Under the pieces are notes generated by a model, which was given only the letters and a program-made list of their open reading frames with translations, did no database searches and had not been told where the DNA came from. The position numbers and the translations under genes are program-made. DNA of 64,000 nucleotides from Symsagittifera roscoffensis (taxonomy: Eukaryota; Xenacoelomorpha; Acoela; Convolutidae): assembly GCF_963678635.1 (NCBI RefSeq), contig NC_087063.1:37338759-37402758 (forward strand). The letters run 5' to 3'. Shown here one piece after another: positions 13,023-25,317 of the stretch. Each line of letters begins with the position of its first letter. Within the stretch, counting starts at the first letter, position 1.

Positions 13023-13604
13023 GTGAAAATTGGTAATAAATATATTGGCAAGTTGCTGATGATTGTTGTTGCGACTTTTGAAAATGGGTTGGAACTTATA
13101 TACGAGTGTGTTTTTTTAAATAGTTTCTCTTGTTTTCCAAAATCAGGTACCACGCATAATATCGTTTTCGGTTGAGTGATATATCATAAAAAAGCCGTTG
13201 CAGTCGTTAATTGTACATTAAAAAAATTTCAAAAAAAATCCTATTGTCGAGAAAAACCGGTTCTTATTTTGGTTTTTCGTCCAAATAAAATCATGATATT
13301 TTGTTACATTGGTAATTTAGCGCTTGTTTTGCACTTCCCTGGAATTTTTTTTTTTAAAGTATGCAAAAAAGTAGAACAAATTTCGAATTTTTTTCATTTA
13401 TTGTTTGATTTTACATTTTTTTGAAGACAAATGTTGTCGCTTATGCCTAATTTACTAATTATTTACATTAGTGTATAGTTTCTCATCTTACCACCTACAA
13501 AAAAAAACACTAATTTGAAAAATTAATATTTTGAAGAATTTTTGTTTGTAGTTTTAATGAGTATGGTCGGAACATTCTGTGCTACTTGCACACCAACCGG
13601 CTAG
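13023..13604 (+). repeat. Dispersed repeat R1 (unit 2)
   Basis: Copy of R1 carried by the middle unit, with the core at 13563-13604. It contains the only private substitution I saw in this unit (T at 13244). Confidence 0.5.
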
Positions 13605-14613
13605 ATAAACTAAAAGAATATAGGCATCATTAAGTCCCTAGATAAAAAAATAGGGATTCTTTTTTGATAAATATTTATTTGAGATCTTAGCTAACAATTT
13701 CCGGCGCAGTAATTTTCGAGAAAAGCTCGAGTTCTGTTATTAAAACCAGATTCTAACCACATTTCTTAGACCGAGAGTAAATTTTTACCACTAACCCACG
13801 GATCCGATTTCAAAAAACTCACACTTGAAGACAACGAATTTTTAGTCAAAAATTGATTTACTGTGTCTCACAAAACTAACAATATTTAAATTTCTAAAAT
13901 TTTATTTCAGCTTCAACTTAGTCTTAACTAAGGGCATTCCTAATTAGCAGTTATTTGTCAATGCATCGCACATAACTCCTGCTTACCATCGTTTATACTC
14001 CAGTTTAAATGAATGTTTCAAATTTATTCAACCCTGTTAAAGTTTGTTTCACTTTCTGTACATTTTAGTTGATTTTCAATTGCTTCTAATCGCTGTGTTG
14101 AGCAGCGTACTGTTTTAGGTCGAACCTTTTTTTTAAACCTAACTCGCAAATAAAAGTGATCATGAACAGTATTTATTTCTTTGGTGTCACTTTTGCTTCA
14201 ATTGGTTGCACTTTTGTCTCATACTCCTCTTCGCGAGTGGCTAGTGCTAGGGACACAAAAGTTTGAGGGAAGAAATCTGATACTCTAAGGATGCATAGCT
14301 TCGCTAGGGATAAGCCAAGCTCGCAAAACTTATGGAAAGACAGATACCAATCAATATGCAAAACTTCTGACAAATCATCTACTTGACCTTATCGAGCACT
14401 ACAACTGGACAAAAAATATGCGAGATTTAAGCAATGTTTATGTTAATATATTCCGATTCTATTCCTACATCTTAGATTCTTAACCAAATTAAGATGAATT
14501 CCTAGTTTACGTGAGCAACTCAAACCGTTTAGATTTGAGAAAAATGATTTTCTGTTTTAGTTTCATAAACTTTGTTAAAGTCAATAGTTGCAATATTACA
14601 GTTGCCCGCATAG

Positions 14614-17512
14614 TTACAGTTTGCCTGGTAACTGGAATCCGGTTCGGGTTTTGGTTTGTGCAACCCGGATGATGTGGTCATTGCCATCGAAGGCTTTAGT
14701 GGTACGACCCATTGGCCAAATCAAAGGCAGGATGTAGTCCTCCTCTTTGATAATAAATATGCCTCCAATGGCGAATTGTCGTGATGGCGATGTCGTCCAC
14801 TTAGCTTTTTGCTGCAGAGAAGTCAAGTATTCTTCTTTCCAACGTTTACAAAATTGACGAACTATGGCTTGAATTTGTCGACTTAGCGATGTCTTCCTGT
14901 CGCGCGTAGAACTCGGCACTATTGTCAATGGTCGTCCGATGAGAAAATGTCATGGCGTTAAAGAGAGTGCATCATTGACGTCATTAGATGGCGTAACAAG
15001 TGGCCTTGAATTGAGGATGACCTCAATTTGAGTCAGAACTGTCAGGAACTGATGAAATTGTAGTCGCGTTTTCCCAACTGTTCTGAAGAAAAGTCGTTTC
15101 ATCGATTTCACTGCCGCTTCCCATAATCCTCCGAAATTTGGCGCTCTCGGTGGAATAGGGTACCATGAAAATGAGTTGTCGTTGGTGAAGGTGCTGACGG
15201 TTTCTGTAAATTCTTTGTTCATCATCAGTTTTTGGAATTCATTTTTACCTGCGGAGCCCATAAAAGTCATCGAATTGTCACTGTAAAAAGCTTTCGGTAA
15301 TCCTCTTTTGGCGCAAAATCGTTTTACAGCGTCTAAGCAATCGTGCTTTGTGAGAGAGTTGACACTTTCCGAATGAACTGCTTCAGTTTCAAAGCAAATG
15401 AAGATAGCCACATATACTTTATTTTCTTGGCTGCTGCTGTCGTTGATGTAGAAAAGTCCACAATAATCGAGTCCTGTGTTGCTGAAAATAAAAGATTCTA
15501 CAACTCTTTCGAGCGGCAAATCTCCCTATTCTGGTTGAAGAAGTCTGGCGTCCTGTCGAATGCAAGGTTTGCAATTATGAATTGCTTGTTTGACCAACGC
15601 GAGGCCTCCTGGTATCCATACTGTTTGTCGAAGGGTGTAGAGTGTCATCTGAGGACCGCTATGAAACGATCTTTCATGCGCTTCCCTAATAAGCAATTTG
15701 TTGATTGGCAATTTCCTGGGAATGAGCACAGGAAACTTTTTGTCGATATCATATGGTGAATTGGCGAGGCGTCCTTCTACACGATTTAGGTTGCTCTCAT
15801 CTTTGAAGAAGGGTGAAAGGCTCAGAAGGTTGTTGTTTCTTGGAATACGTTTTGCTTTCTTGATAAGTTGAAACTCGGCTAGATGATGCTGCTGCTGAAA
15901 CAAGCTGTACAGAATCCTGCGAGCTTCCTTAACTTCCACGGCTGAAAAATTTTCAGGCTTAGACAACTGGTGCAATTCCTCTGAATCGTCTTCGTTCCCC
16001 TGATTGAACGTTACTAAATTCCCATTTTCATGAATCGTCAGTTTTGTTGTCGTTGTTTTTGCTCTTTGAGTTTCTGCTCGACGGAATTGTTGACTTCGCG
16101 CGATTAGCGATTGCTGCAAAACCTGCAGTCTGGCTTCCCCAAAGCAGCTGCTATCCAATATGGTACCTTTACCTCCAATTTTCCTATCTGTACCTTTACC
16201 AGAATAACAATCAGTGGCGCTAACAGACGTCGCGCTTGTATCTAAATCAGTACCCACACTTGTTCCGTCATCTGGTCTTGTCCCTGTAACTTTACTAGCA
16301 TCCAGTAATAAAGCGTTACCACTATTCATACCTTTACCAATACCAATGCCAACCATGGTTTTTGCTCGATGGAATTTTTGCCATCGCGCGATAAGCGATT
16401 GCTGCGGAACCTGCAGTCCAGCTGCCCCAAAGCAGCTGCTATCCAATCCCGTTTTATTACCTCAAATTTCACTACCTGTACCTTTACCAGAAAAACAATC
16501 AGTGGCGCTTTCAGAATTCAGGCTTGTAACCAAATCAGTATACATGCCTGTTCCTGTAGTGTGACTGATATGGTCTGATTTCACGAGATCTTGTCTTTCC
16601 ACATGAGTTGTATGATTGATTTCAGTTGAATCGTCGTAGGCGAAAGCCATCCAAGGGGGCCATAGATTCTTGTGTATTCTAAGAGTATTTGTCGTTTGGT
16701 CACTGGAGTCTGCTCGTTTAAATTAACTGCAAAACTAAAATGATCTGGCACTGGTTTCCATTTGATTCCAAGTGTTTTGATGACATACTCGTCACTTTTG
16801 ATTATCATTTCGTCTGCTGCTTCTCGATAGTGCACTGGGAGTCGTTCTACTAGCTTCGTGTCGTTTGATGTCTACTTGCGAATTTCAAATCCAGCTTTAC
16901 CAAGTATTGATTAATCCGTCCTGTAGTTGAATTGCTGATTCAGTATCTGAAGATCTTGATAGAAGGTCGTCTACGTACATGTCGTTGAGTGTCGCCATCC
17001 TAAGTTAATCGTCGTCACTTTTTTCAGCAAGCACGTGAAGAGGTCCTCTCGAATGAAAAGCTGAAGAAGCAATTCCATAACTAACTCTGGTCATTCGGTA
17101 GTGCCCAACCTCTGTCGATTTTTTATGTTTCTGCAATTTTCTATGATAGTCTCTATCTTCTTCTTCCAACTCCACCTGGCGTACATCTTCGCAATGTCGG
17201 CTGACAGTGCTACCTGATGAATTCGGTAGCGAATCAGAATGCTGAAAAGGTCTTTCTGAACTGTAGGTCCAACCATAAGTTTGTTTTTCAGTGATATTCC
17301 AGATGTCGTCTTTGCTGATGCAACGGAAACGACTCGAAGTTTTGTTGTCGTGCTTGAATCCTTAAAAACGCAATGATGTGGCATGTAGAAACAGATATAG
17401 TGCGGTCACACCAATTCATTGTCTGGAGTTTTGTCCAAATGGCCAAGGTGAAAAAACTCGTTGATGAAGTTCTTGTACTTCTGGTAGACATCAGGATTCC
17501 TTTCCAAACGAA
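14614..17512 (-). pseudogene. BEL/Pao pol fragment, RT to integrase end (unit 2)
   Basis: Same fragment as in unit 1 with the same stops and frame changes: integrase core at 15519-14950, zinc finger and repeat part at 16446-15526, RT-distal block at 16835-16581, YVDD near 16970. It is truncated at the junction with unit 3. Sharing of identical lesions shows that the element was inactive before it was duplicated. Confidence 0.85.
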
Positions 17513-18845
17513 ATTCTATTTCCATGTTGAGAATCTTTAAAGTGCGACAGAAAAGATTGTTTGCCAGTCAGAATCCTAGGAAGTGTCCGGGTTCTAATTA
17601 GTGTGTGTCAGGGCAAATTAGCCCATCCGACAAATGCTGTCAAAATGGGCACACTGATGCAATTATAGCACAGAGAAGAGGGGCAGGACACCCCTCGCGA
17701 TGAAATGGATAGCCAAGTGTTGATTACGCCCCCACAAAAGGGATCATGCACAATAGGAAAGGAAAACAATGACAGGTTGGGTATAAACAAAGTCAGCGTC
17801 AAACAATTATTCAATCAATTGAAAAGTACTCCATGAATCGAATCAAAGGAAACATTTCGTTCATTTCAATCAAATCGCAAAAAGTCTAGCAAGTAGCAAT
17901 GATATTTTATTAAGATCACTTTAGACAAAATTCCAGGAACCCAGACTCCCAACAGCAAACTTTTTCGAGCGAAAATTCGTGAAACCATCAGAGCTGCGGG
18001 TATTCTTTGATAGTTGGTTTGAATACCAACAACCCATTGTTGGTGCTGGTTCAAGACAGGGTATTTAATTAGTTATCTTGAATACGTGGCAGTTTCCTTT
18101 GTTGACGAAAAACTTTATTATAACTGACGGAGAGTAATGCTTGCATAGTGTTCCAAAAGTTGTTTGAAGGAGATACAGTCGCATTTTTTTTTGTAGTGTA
18201 TATGAGTATGATAACCGGGTGTGAGCTAGTGCAAGCACAGGTCGTGGTGGTAATTGGATAGCCTTTAAGAGGATGTTAACACAGAATTTATCACTTAACT
18301 ATCCAGGGAACCCATGTTAGTTGGGGTTAATTTAATTCAAAATTCTTCGGGCGAGTTGAGTATGCTTGTTGGCAATGTTTAATTTAGCGTGAAGTTCGCC
18401 TACAAATTTTGATGTTACCTCTAAAATGAGGAATCCTTAATTGTAATTGAAAATCGAATTAAATTAACTCTATTCACTTTCAAATGTGGTATCGAAATCC
18501 AACATTTCAGCGACGATATTAATATACTAGTGTCCCGTTTACACGTAATGATATCGCTATACGGCGTTCATTTTTTTGTTCAGCCATGACAACATTCAAG
18601 ATGTTAGATTTCCTTCTAGGAAAAACAAAATGTGTTAAAAGTTTTCTCTAGCTCACATGCAAGGGTGAGAAGACGCGACCATTAAATGAATTAACCAGGC
18701 GCTCTTATTCGAGAAAAAATCATAGCAACTAAATTTGTTTTTAAAATTTTGGTAATTAGTTGATTTGTTAAATGCAAATATGAAGTTTATCAGGTTCACC
18801 TCAAAATAACTTGATTTTCTGAAACTTAGAGAGTGGCTGCTATAT

Positions 18846-19943
18846 CTATTTCTCATCCGTTTTAGATTGTTCCCTTTTGTTTCTAAGCTGCTTCCTCACA
18901 GTAATTGACCCATTTCTCCTCCTGCCTTTGTTGCGCTTCTGAATTTCTGCTGATAACATTTCAACAATATTTGTTTTCAATCAGCTGCAGTCATTTTTGT
19001 CAAAAACGGCTTCCTTCCTCTCAAATTTAACGGACTTCAAAAATTTTCCAGATTTGCCAAATGTTCCATTTTCACACCACTTAGTAATAGTATTCTTGAG
19101 AGCTTTGAACTCGAGAAGTTGCTCTTTGAAATTCTCAATTAAACTTGTGTCTCGGTGCAATTTTTTTTCATTGACTTTTTGTACAGGATATAGTCGAAAG
19201 GAGAGAAGTGAACATGCAGTTTCCTTCGTTCCCAATTCAGAGTTTGGTTGCCAATAGGAAAAAGGTAGTGACCGATGTTACTCGGAATGTACATCCAGAT
19301 CTGTCCAATCCAGCGCAGCTTGTTCTTCAGCACCACCAGACTCTCATCCAGTTTTTCGGCCACCAGAACGACTGAGAAGTTGTTCATTATTTTGCCGATG
19401 TACTCCTTGGCCTCAATGCTGCTTTTTAAATGCTTCCCGCCAAAGTCGTACATCATTGTATTGCGCAAGAACCAATATTCGCACTTCTTAATAACGTAAA
19501 ACTCTCTTCTAAAATAAATTCAACTACAAAAAGATTTCGTATAAATGACCGGTAAGATCCATTTATTTTGTTCTGCATGCTGTGGTAATGGCGAAGAAAA
19601 TAGTGGAACGAATCTTCCAGGGATGCATTGGGAAAGAGTGAGACAACGAATTGGTCCAATTGAAAGAAGTTGAAGAAGGACTGGAACTGGGCCAGAGGCT
19701 CTCTGGTCAGTCCAATCAGGGAGAAAGGGTGCTCCATAAGTGCATTCCACTTCTTGTAGTCAAACATCGTGTGCAGAGCAATTACCTCAAATTAATAGCG
19801 GTTTTAAGCATTCGGCTCAAATGCGATCAACGACTGTTAGTTACGATTCCCTAGTTATGTAATTTGAAACTATAGTATCAACCTGAAACTTCTTAGACGG
19901 CCTCCGTGATGGCATTGCTCTTCCCGCATAAGGACTGGGGTAT
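18846..19943 (-). pseudogene. Galactose-3-O-sulfotransferase-like gene, 3' exons (unit 3)
   Basis: Exons at about 19943-19883, 19785-19550 and 19508-18846, with the same splice phases, frameshift and in-frame TGA (at 18981) as the other units. If the gene's 5' exons exist, they lie upstream on the minus strand, beyond the BEL element at 21600-27440. That would mean the BEL element interrupts the gene. I found no Gal3ST N-terminal motif between 19943 and 21600 or between 27440 and 31470. Confidence 0.7.
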
Positions 19944-20057
19944 CTGAAAAAAAACGTCGCATGAACCGCAAAAATGTCAAAACTAGGTTAAAACTAAGTT
20001 TGTAGACGTGCTTTCAGGCTAAAAAAAATGGAGAACCTACATTTGAGTTTTGGGGTT

Positions 20058-20640
20058 TGTGAAAATTGGTAATAAATATATTGGCAAGTTGCTGATGATT
20101 GTTGTTGCGACTTTTGAAAATGGGTTGGAACTTATATACGAGTGTGTTTTTTTAAATAGTTTCTCTTGTTTTCCAAAATCAGGTACCACGCATAATATCG
20201 TTTTCGGTTGAGTGATATATCATAAAAAAGCCGTTGCAGTCGTTAATTGTACATTAAAAAAATTTCAAAAAAAATCCTAATGTCGAGAAAAACCGGTTCT
20301 TATTTTGGTTTTTCGTCCAAATAAAATCATGATATTTTGTTACATTGGTAATTTAGCGCTTGTTTTGCACTTCCCTGGAATTTTTTTTTTTAAAGTATGC
20401 AAAAAAGTAGAACAAATTTCGAATTTTTTTCATTTATTGTTTGATTTTACATTTTTTTGAAGACAAATGTTGTCGCTTATGCCTAATTTACTAATTATTT
20501 ACATTAGTGTATAGTTTCTCATCTTACCACCTACAAAAAAAACACTAATTTGAAAAATTAATATTTTGAAGAATTTTTGTTTGTAGTTTTAATGAGTATG
20601 GTCGGAACATTCTGTGCTACTTGCACACCAACCGGCTAGA
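20058..20640 (+). repeat. Dispersed repeat R1 (unit 3)
   Basis: Copy of R1 carried by the third unit, with the core at 20598-20640. It is otherwise identical to unit 1 apart from homopolymer lengths. Confidence 0.5.
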
Positions 20641-21649
20641 TAAACTAAAAGAATATAGGCATCATTAAGTCCCTAGATAAAAAAATAGGGATTCTTTTTT
20701 GATAAATATTTATTTGAGATCTTAGCTAACAATTTCCGGCGCAGTAATTTTCGAGAAAAGCTCGAGTTCTGTTATTAAAACCAGATTCTAACCACATTTC
20801 TTAGACCGAGAGTAAATTTTTACCACTAACCCACGGATCCGATTTCAAAAAACTCACACTTGAAGACAACGAATTTTTAGTCAAAAATTGATTTACTGTG
20901 TCTCACAAAACTAACAATATTTAAATTTCTAAAATTTTATTTCAGCTTCAACTTAGTCTTAACTAAGGGCATTCCTAATTAGCAGTTATTTGTCAATGCA
21001 TCGCACATAACTCCTGCTTACCATCGTTTATACTCCAGTTTAAATGAATGTTTCAAATTTATTCAACCCTGTTAAAGTTTGTTTCACTTTCTGTACATTT
21101 TAGTTGATTTTCAATTGCTTCTAATCGCTGTGTTGAGCAGCGTACTGTTTTAGGTCGAACCTTTTTTTTTAAACCTAACTCGCAAATAAAAGTGATCATG
21201 AACAGTATTTATTTCTTTGGTGTCACTTTTGCTTCAATTGGTTGCACTTTTGTCTCATACTCCTCTTCGCGAGTGGCTAGTGCTAGGGACACAAAAGTTT
21301 GAGGGAAGAAATCTGATACTCTAAGGATGCATAGCTTCGCTAGGGATAAGCCAAGCTCGCAAAACTTATGGAAAGACAGATACCAATCAATATGCAAAAC
21401 TTCTGACAAATCATCTACTTGACCTTATCGAGCACTACAACTGGACAAAAAATATGCGAGATTTAAGCAATGTTTATGTTAATATATTCCGATTCTATTC
21501 CTACATCTTAGATTCTTAACCAAATTAAGATGAATTCCTAGTTTACGTGAGCAACTCAAACCGTTTAGATTTGAGAAAAATGATTTTCTGTTTTAGTTTC
21601 ATAAACTTTGTTAAAGTCAATAGTTGCAATATTACAGTTGCCCGCATAG

Positions 21650-21964
21650 TTACAGTTTGCCTGGTAACTGGAATCCGGTTCGGGTTTTGGTTTGTGCAAC
21701 CCGGATGATGTGGTCATTGCCATCGAAGGCTTTAGTGGTACGACCCATTGGCCAAATCAAAGGCAGGATGTAGTCCTCCTCTTTGATAATAAATATGCCT
21801 CCAATGGCGAATTGTCGTGATGGCGATGTCGTCCACTTAGCTTTTTGCTGCAGAGAAGTCAAGTATTCTTCTTTCCAACGTTTACAAAATTGACGAACTA
21901 TGGCTTGAATTTGTCGACTTAGCGATGTCTTCCTGTCGCGCGTAGAACTCGGCACTATTGTCAA
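21650..21964 (-). pseudogene. BEL pol C-terminal domain after integrase
   Basis: A 104-residue open stretch with RQFCKRWKEEYLTSLQQK near its start and GGIFIIKEED then WPMGRTTKAF later. This matches the conserved domain that follows the integrase core in BEL/Pao polyproteins (DUF5641 type). It is in frame with the integrase core upstream and separated from it by a single stop near 21983. The domain's role is not established. Confidence 0.7.
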
Positions 21965-21985
21965 TGGTCGTCCGATGAGAAAATG

Positions 21986-22555
21986 TCATGGCGTTAAAGA
22001 GAGTGCATCATTGACGTCATTAGATGGCGTAACAAGTGGCCTTGAATTGAGGATGACCTCAATTTGAGTCAGAACTGTCAGGAACTGATGAAATTGTAGT
22101 CGCGTTTTCCCAACTGTTCTGAAGAAAAGTCGTTTCATCGATTTCACTGCCGCTTCCCATAATCCTCCGAAATTTGGCGCTCTCGGTGGAATAGGGTACC
22201 ATGAAAATGAGTTGTCGTTGGTGAAGGTGCTGACGGTTTCTGTAAATTCTTTGTTCATCATCAGTTTTTGGAATTCATTTTTACCTGCGGAGCCCATAAA
22301 AGTCATCGAATTGTCACTGTAAAAAGCTTTCGGTAATCCTCTTTTGGCGCAAAATCGTTTTACAGCGTCTAAGCAATCGTGCTTTGTGAGAGAGTTGACA
22401 CTTTCCGAATGAACTGCTTCAGTTTCAAAGCAAATGAAGATAGCCACATATACTTTATTTTCTTGGCTGCTGCTGTCGTTGATGTAGAAAAGTCCACAAT
22501 AATCGAGTCCTGTGTTGCTGAAAATAAAAGATTCTACAACTCTTTCGAGCGGCAA
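21986..22555 (-). pseudogene. BEL integrase catalytic core
   Basis: A 189-codon open stretch holding the retroviral-type DDE triad: D18 in NTGLDYCG, D81 in FYSDNSMTF and E134 in FGGLWEAAVKSMK. It would insert the cDNA into host DNA. The spacing and the GGLWEAAVK signature are typical of BEL/Pao. One stop near 22561 separates it from the zinc finger upstream, in the same frame. The same stretch in units 1 and 2 is identical at protein level. Confidence 0.85.
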
Positions 22556-22561
22556 ATCTCC

Positions 22562-23040
22562 CTATTCTGGTTGAAGAAGTCTGGCGTCCTGTCGAATGCA
22601 AGGTTTGCAATTATTAATTGCTTGTTTGACCAACGCGAGGCCTCCTGGTATCCATACTGTTTGTCGAAGGGTGTAGAGTGTCATCTGAGGACCGCTATGA
22701 AACGATCTTTCATGCGCTTCCCTAATAAGCAATTTGTTGATTGGCAATTTCCTGGGAATGAGCACAGGAAACTTTTTGTCGATATCATATGGTGAATTGG
22801 CGAGGCGTCCTTCTACACGATTTAGGTTGCTCTCATCTTTGAAGAAGGGTGAAAGGCTCAGAAGGTTGTTGTTTCTTGGAATACGTTTTGCTTTCTTGAT
22901 AAGTTGAAACTCGGCTAGATGATGCTGCTGCTGAAACAAGCTGTACAGAATCCTGCGAGCTTCCTTAACTTCCACGGCTGAAAAATTTTCAGGCTTAGAC
23001 AACTGGTGCAATTCCTCTGAATCGTCTTCGTTCCCCTGAT
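22562..23040 (-). pseudogene. BEL integrase N-terminal H2C2 zinc finger region
   Basis: The C-terminal half of a 306-codon frame. It includes NRVEGRLANSPYDID, LLIREAHERSFHSG (first histidines) and NCKPCIRQDARL (C-x2-C). This is the zinc-binding fold that precedes the BEL integrase core. A private unit-3 substitution at 22615 changes His to Asn, two residues before the first zinc-finger cysteine (HNCKPC in units 1 and 2, NNCKPC here). Confidence 0.75.
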
Positions 23041-23100
23041 TGAACGTTACTAAATTCCCATTTTCATGAATCGTCAGTTTTGTTGTCGTTGTTTTTGCTC

Positions 23101-23602
23101 TTTGAGTTTCTGCTCGACGGAATTGTTGACTTCGCGCGATTAGCGATTGCTGCAAAACCTGCAGTCTGGCTTCCCCAAAGCAGCTGCTATCCAATATGGT
23201 ACCTTTACCTCCAATTTTCCTATCTGTACCTTTACCAGAATAACAATCAGTGGCGCTAACAGACGTCGCGCTTGTATCTAAATCAGTACCCACACTTGTT
23301 CCGTCATCTGGTCTTGTCCCTGTAACTTTACTAGCATCCAGTAATAAAGCGTTACCACTATTCATACCTTTACCAATACCAATGCCAACCATGGTTTTTG
23401 CTCGATGGAATTTTTGCCATCGCGCGATAAGCGATTGCTGCGGAACCTGCAGTCCAGCTGCCCCAAAGCAGCTACTATCCAATCCCGTTTTATTACCTCA
23501 AATTTCACTACCTGTACCTTTACCAGAAAAACAATCAGTGGCGCTTTCAGAATTCAGGCTTGTAACCAAATCAGTATACATGCCTGTTCCTGTAGTGTGA
23601 CT
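23101..23602 (-). repeat. In-frame duplicated segment inside BEL pol
   Basis: Two copies of about 210 bp (23101-23311 and 23392-23602) are offset by about 291 bp, a multiple of three. They share LDSSCFG, LQV, QQSLIAR and SATDC(F/Y)SGKGT. They sit where BEL pol normally has its RNase H domain, between the RT-distal block and the integrase zinc finger, and I see no RNase H motif here. The same structure occurs in units 1 (9030-9531) and 2 (16065-16566). Origin unknown. Confidence 0.65.
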
Positions 23603-23616
23603 GATATGGTCTGATT

Positions 23617-23871
23617 TCACGAGATCTTGTCTTTCCACATGAGTTGTATGATTGATTTCAGTTGAATCGTCGTAGGCGAAAGCCATCCAAGGGGGCCATA
23701 GATTCTTGTGTATTCTAAGAGTATTTGTCGTTTGGTCACTGGAGTCTGCTCGTTTAAATTAACTGCAAAACTAAAATGATCTGGCACTGGTTTCCATTTG
23801 ATTCCAAGTGTTTTGATGACATACTCGTCACTTTTGATTATCATTTCGTCTGCTGCTTCTCGATAGTGCAC
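23617..23871 (-). pseudogene. BEL RT-distal conserved block
   Basis: An 84-codon frame containing KTLGIKWKPVPDHFSF and EYTRIYGPLGWLSPTTIQLK. This is the conserved segment between the RT fingers/thumb and RNase H of BEL/Pao elements. It lies in a different frame from the YVDD part, so at least one frame change separates them. Confidence 0.8.
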
Positions 23872-23989
23872 TGGGAGTCGTTCTACTAGCTTCGTGTCGT
23901 TTGATGTCTACTTGCGAATTTCAAATCCAGCTTTACCAAGTATTGATTAGTCCGTCCTGTAGTTGAATTGCTGATTCAGTATCTGAAGA

Positions 23990-24927
23990 TCTTGATAGAA
24001 GGTCGTCTACGTACATGTCGTTGAGTGTCGCCATCCTAAGTTAATCGTCGTCACTTTTTTCAGCAAGCACGTGAAGAGGTCCTCTCGAATGAAAAGCTGA
24101 AGAAGCAATTCCATAACTAACTCTGGTCATTCGGTAGTGCCCAACCTCTGTCGATTTTTTATGTTTCTGCAATTTTCTATGATAGTCTCTATCTTCTTCT
24201 TCCAACTCCACCTGGCGTACATCTTCGCAATGTCGGCTGACAGTGCTACCTGATGAATTCGGTAGCGAATCAGAATGCTGAAAAGGTCTTTCTGAACTGT
24301 AGGTCCAACCATAAGTTTGTTTTTCAGTGATATTCCAGATGTCGTCTTTGCTGATGCAACGGAAACGACTCGAAGTTTTGTTGTCGTGCTTGAATCCTTA
24401 AAAACGCAATGATGTGGCATGTAGAAACAGATATAGTGCGGTCACACCAATTCATTGTCTGGAGTTTTGTCCAAATGGCCAAGGTGAAAAAACTCGTTGA
24501 TGAAGTTCTTGTACTTCTGGTAGACATCAGGATTCCTTTCCAAACGAAAGAGTAAACTACGTAGTCGTCTGCGAGCCTGCTGTAGTGAGTCTCCAAGTAG
24601 TCCAACTTCTTCTTTGATCGGCAGTTTTACCATAAATCGTCCATGTGGTCTGCTTTTAGTTGGTGATTTGAAGTTTTCCTCACATTTAAGCTCCTCTGGT
24701 GACCTTTCTGGAACTTCCTCAATTTCCCAAAAACGTTGTAATTTTGTTTTGCTATCGTCGCTTACAAGAAACGTCTGTTGAAGTGAAGTAAGTCCGTTGT
24801 TGCTGTTTTTTTGTCCAAATACTAGCCAGCCAGAAACTGAGAGTCGATAATTGATTGAGCCTGTCTGTTCCTTGATTCTATTGTTTCCGATCATCAAATC
24901 CTCGTCGTGTGCTGCTCCAATGATCAT
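23990..24927 (-). pseudogene. BEL reverse transcriptase region
   Basis: The 161-codon frame 24927-24442 covers the RT N-terminal part (WLVFGQK, LPIKEEVGLLGDS, RNPDVYQKYKNFINEFFHLG). The frame 24420-24127 carries VVSVASAKTTSGISLKNKLM and DLFSILIRYR. The YVDD catalytic motif lies near 24013-24002. These parts are in different frames. The breakpoint of the tandem array falls inside this RT, at the RLERNPD codons (about 24548). Confidence 0.8.
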
Positions 24928-25294
24928 GTCAATTTCCTGTGGATCGTTGAATCCGGGATCGCCAAGTTGTAATTCCTACACTGTTGTTTAATTGTCAATG
25001 TTGATTCGTCTCGAAGGCAAATTGCTGGTTAGCTTCTGAAGAATTTATGCTGTTATTGAGACTGGTTCATTGTCTATGGGCCGGACGAGTAGATGAACTT
25101 GTCCCTTGTCGCAAACTTCATTTCCTCCAACGTCGCAATTCCTTGTTGCCTGCTTCTCTATGCGTATCTGTAAACGTTGAACAGCTGCTTCAGTTATGAG
25201 GTTGTTCTTTGATGCTGAATCCAGTACTCCTCGAGCATAAAAAATTTCTTCCTTGATCTCGAGTGGATTGATGGCTTTTTGTAGAAAAACTCAA
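24718..25294 (-). repeat. Protease-region duplication, copy A
   Basis: Matches copy B (25318-25900) at roughly 93% by eye, in the same order: DSAS protease motif region near 25211, the LPSRRINIDN block, the DMIIGAAHDEDLMI block and the GWLVFGQ block. Being the copy fused to RT, it would be the downstream member in the element. It differs from B by scattered substitutions and small indels, so the duplication is older than the 7-kb array. Confidence 0.85.
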
Positions 25295-25317
25295 AATCAT
25301 AATGCTGAAAAGGTCTT

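Larger units (their letters stand above)
10478..17512. repeat. Tandem array unit 2 (middle, recombinant)
   Basis: Second unit, offset about 7035-7039 from unit 1; the drift comes from homopolymer lengths. At the unit-1 sites 4130, 4320 and 5874 it carries the unit-3 state. At the sites equivalent to 22615, 23474 and 23950 it carries the unit-1 state. Its one private substitution is T at 13244. The junctions with units 1 and 3 are identical. Confidence 0.95.
17513..24547. repeat. Tandem array unit 3, continuous with the rest of the BEL element
   Basis: Third unit. After CCAAACGAA at about 24540-24548 the sequence does not return to the unit start but continues into the upstream part of the same BEL pol. 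This unit therefore marks the original right-hand context of the duplicated segment. Private bases are T at 22615, A at 23474 and G at 23950. Confidence 0.95.

Noticed and set aside
3439-24547. The triplication as a pure assembly artefact
   Set aside because: Copy-specific substitutions occur in all three units and follow an ordered pattern, so the copies are not a single sequence pasted three times. Haplotype mixing is not fully excluded without reads.
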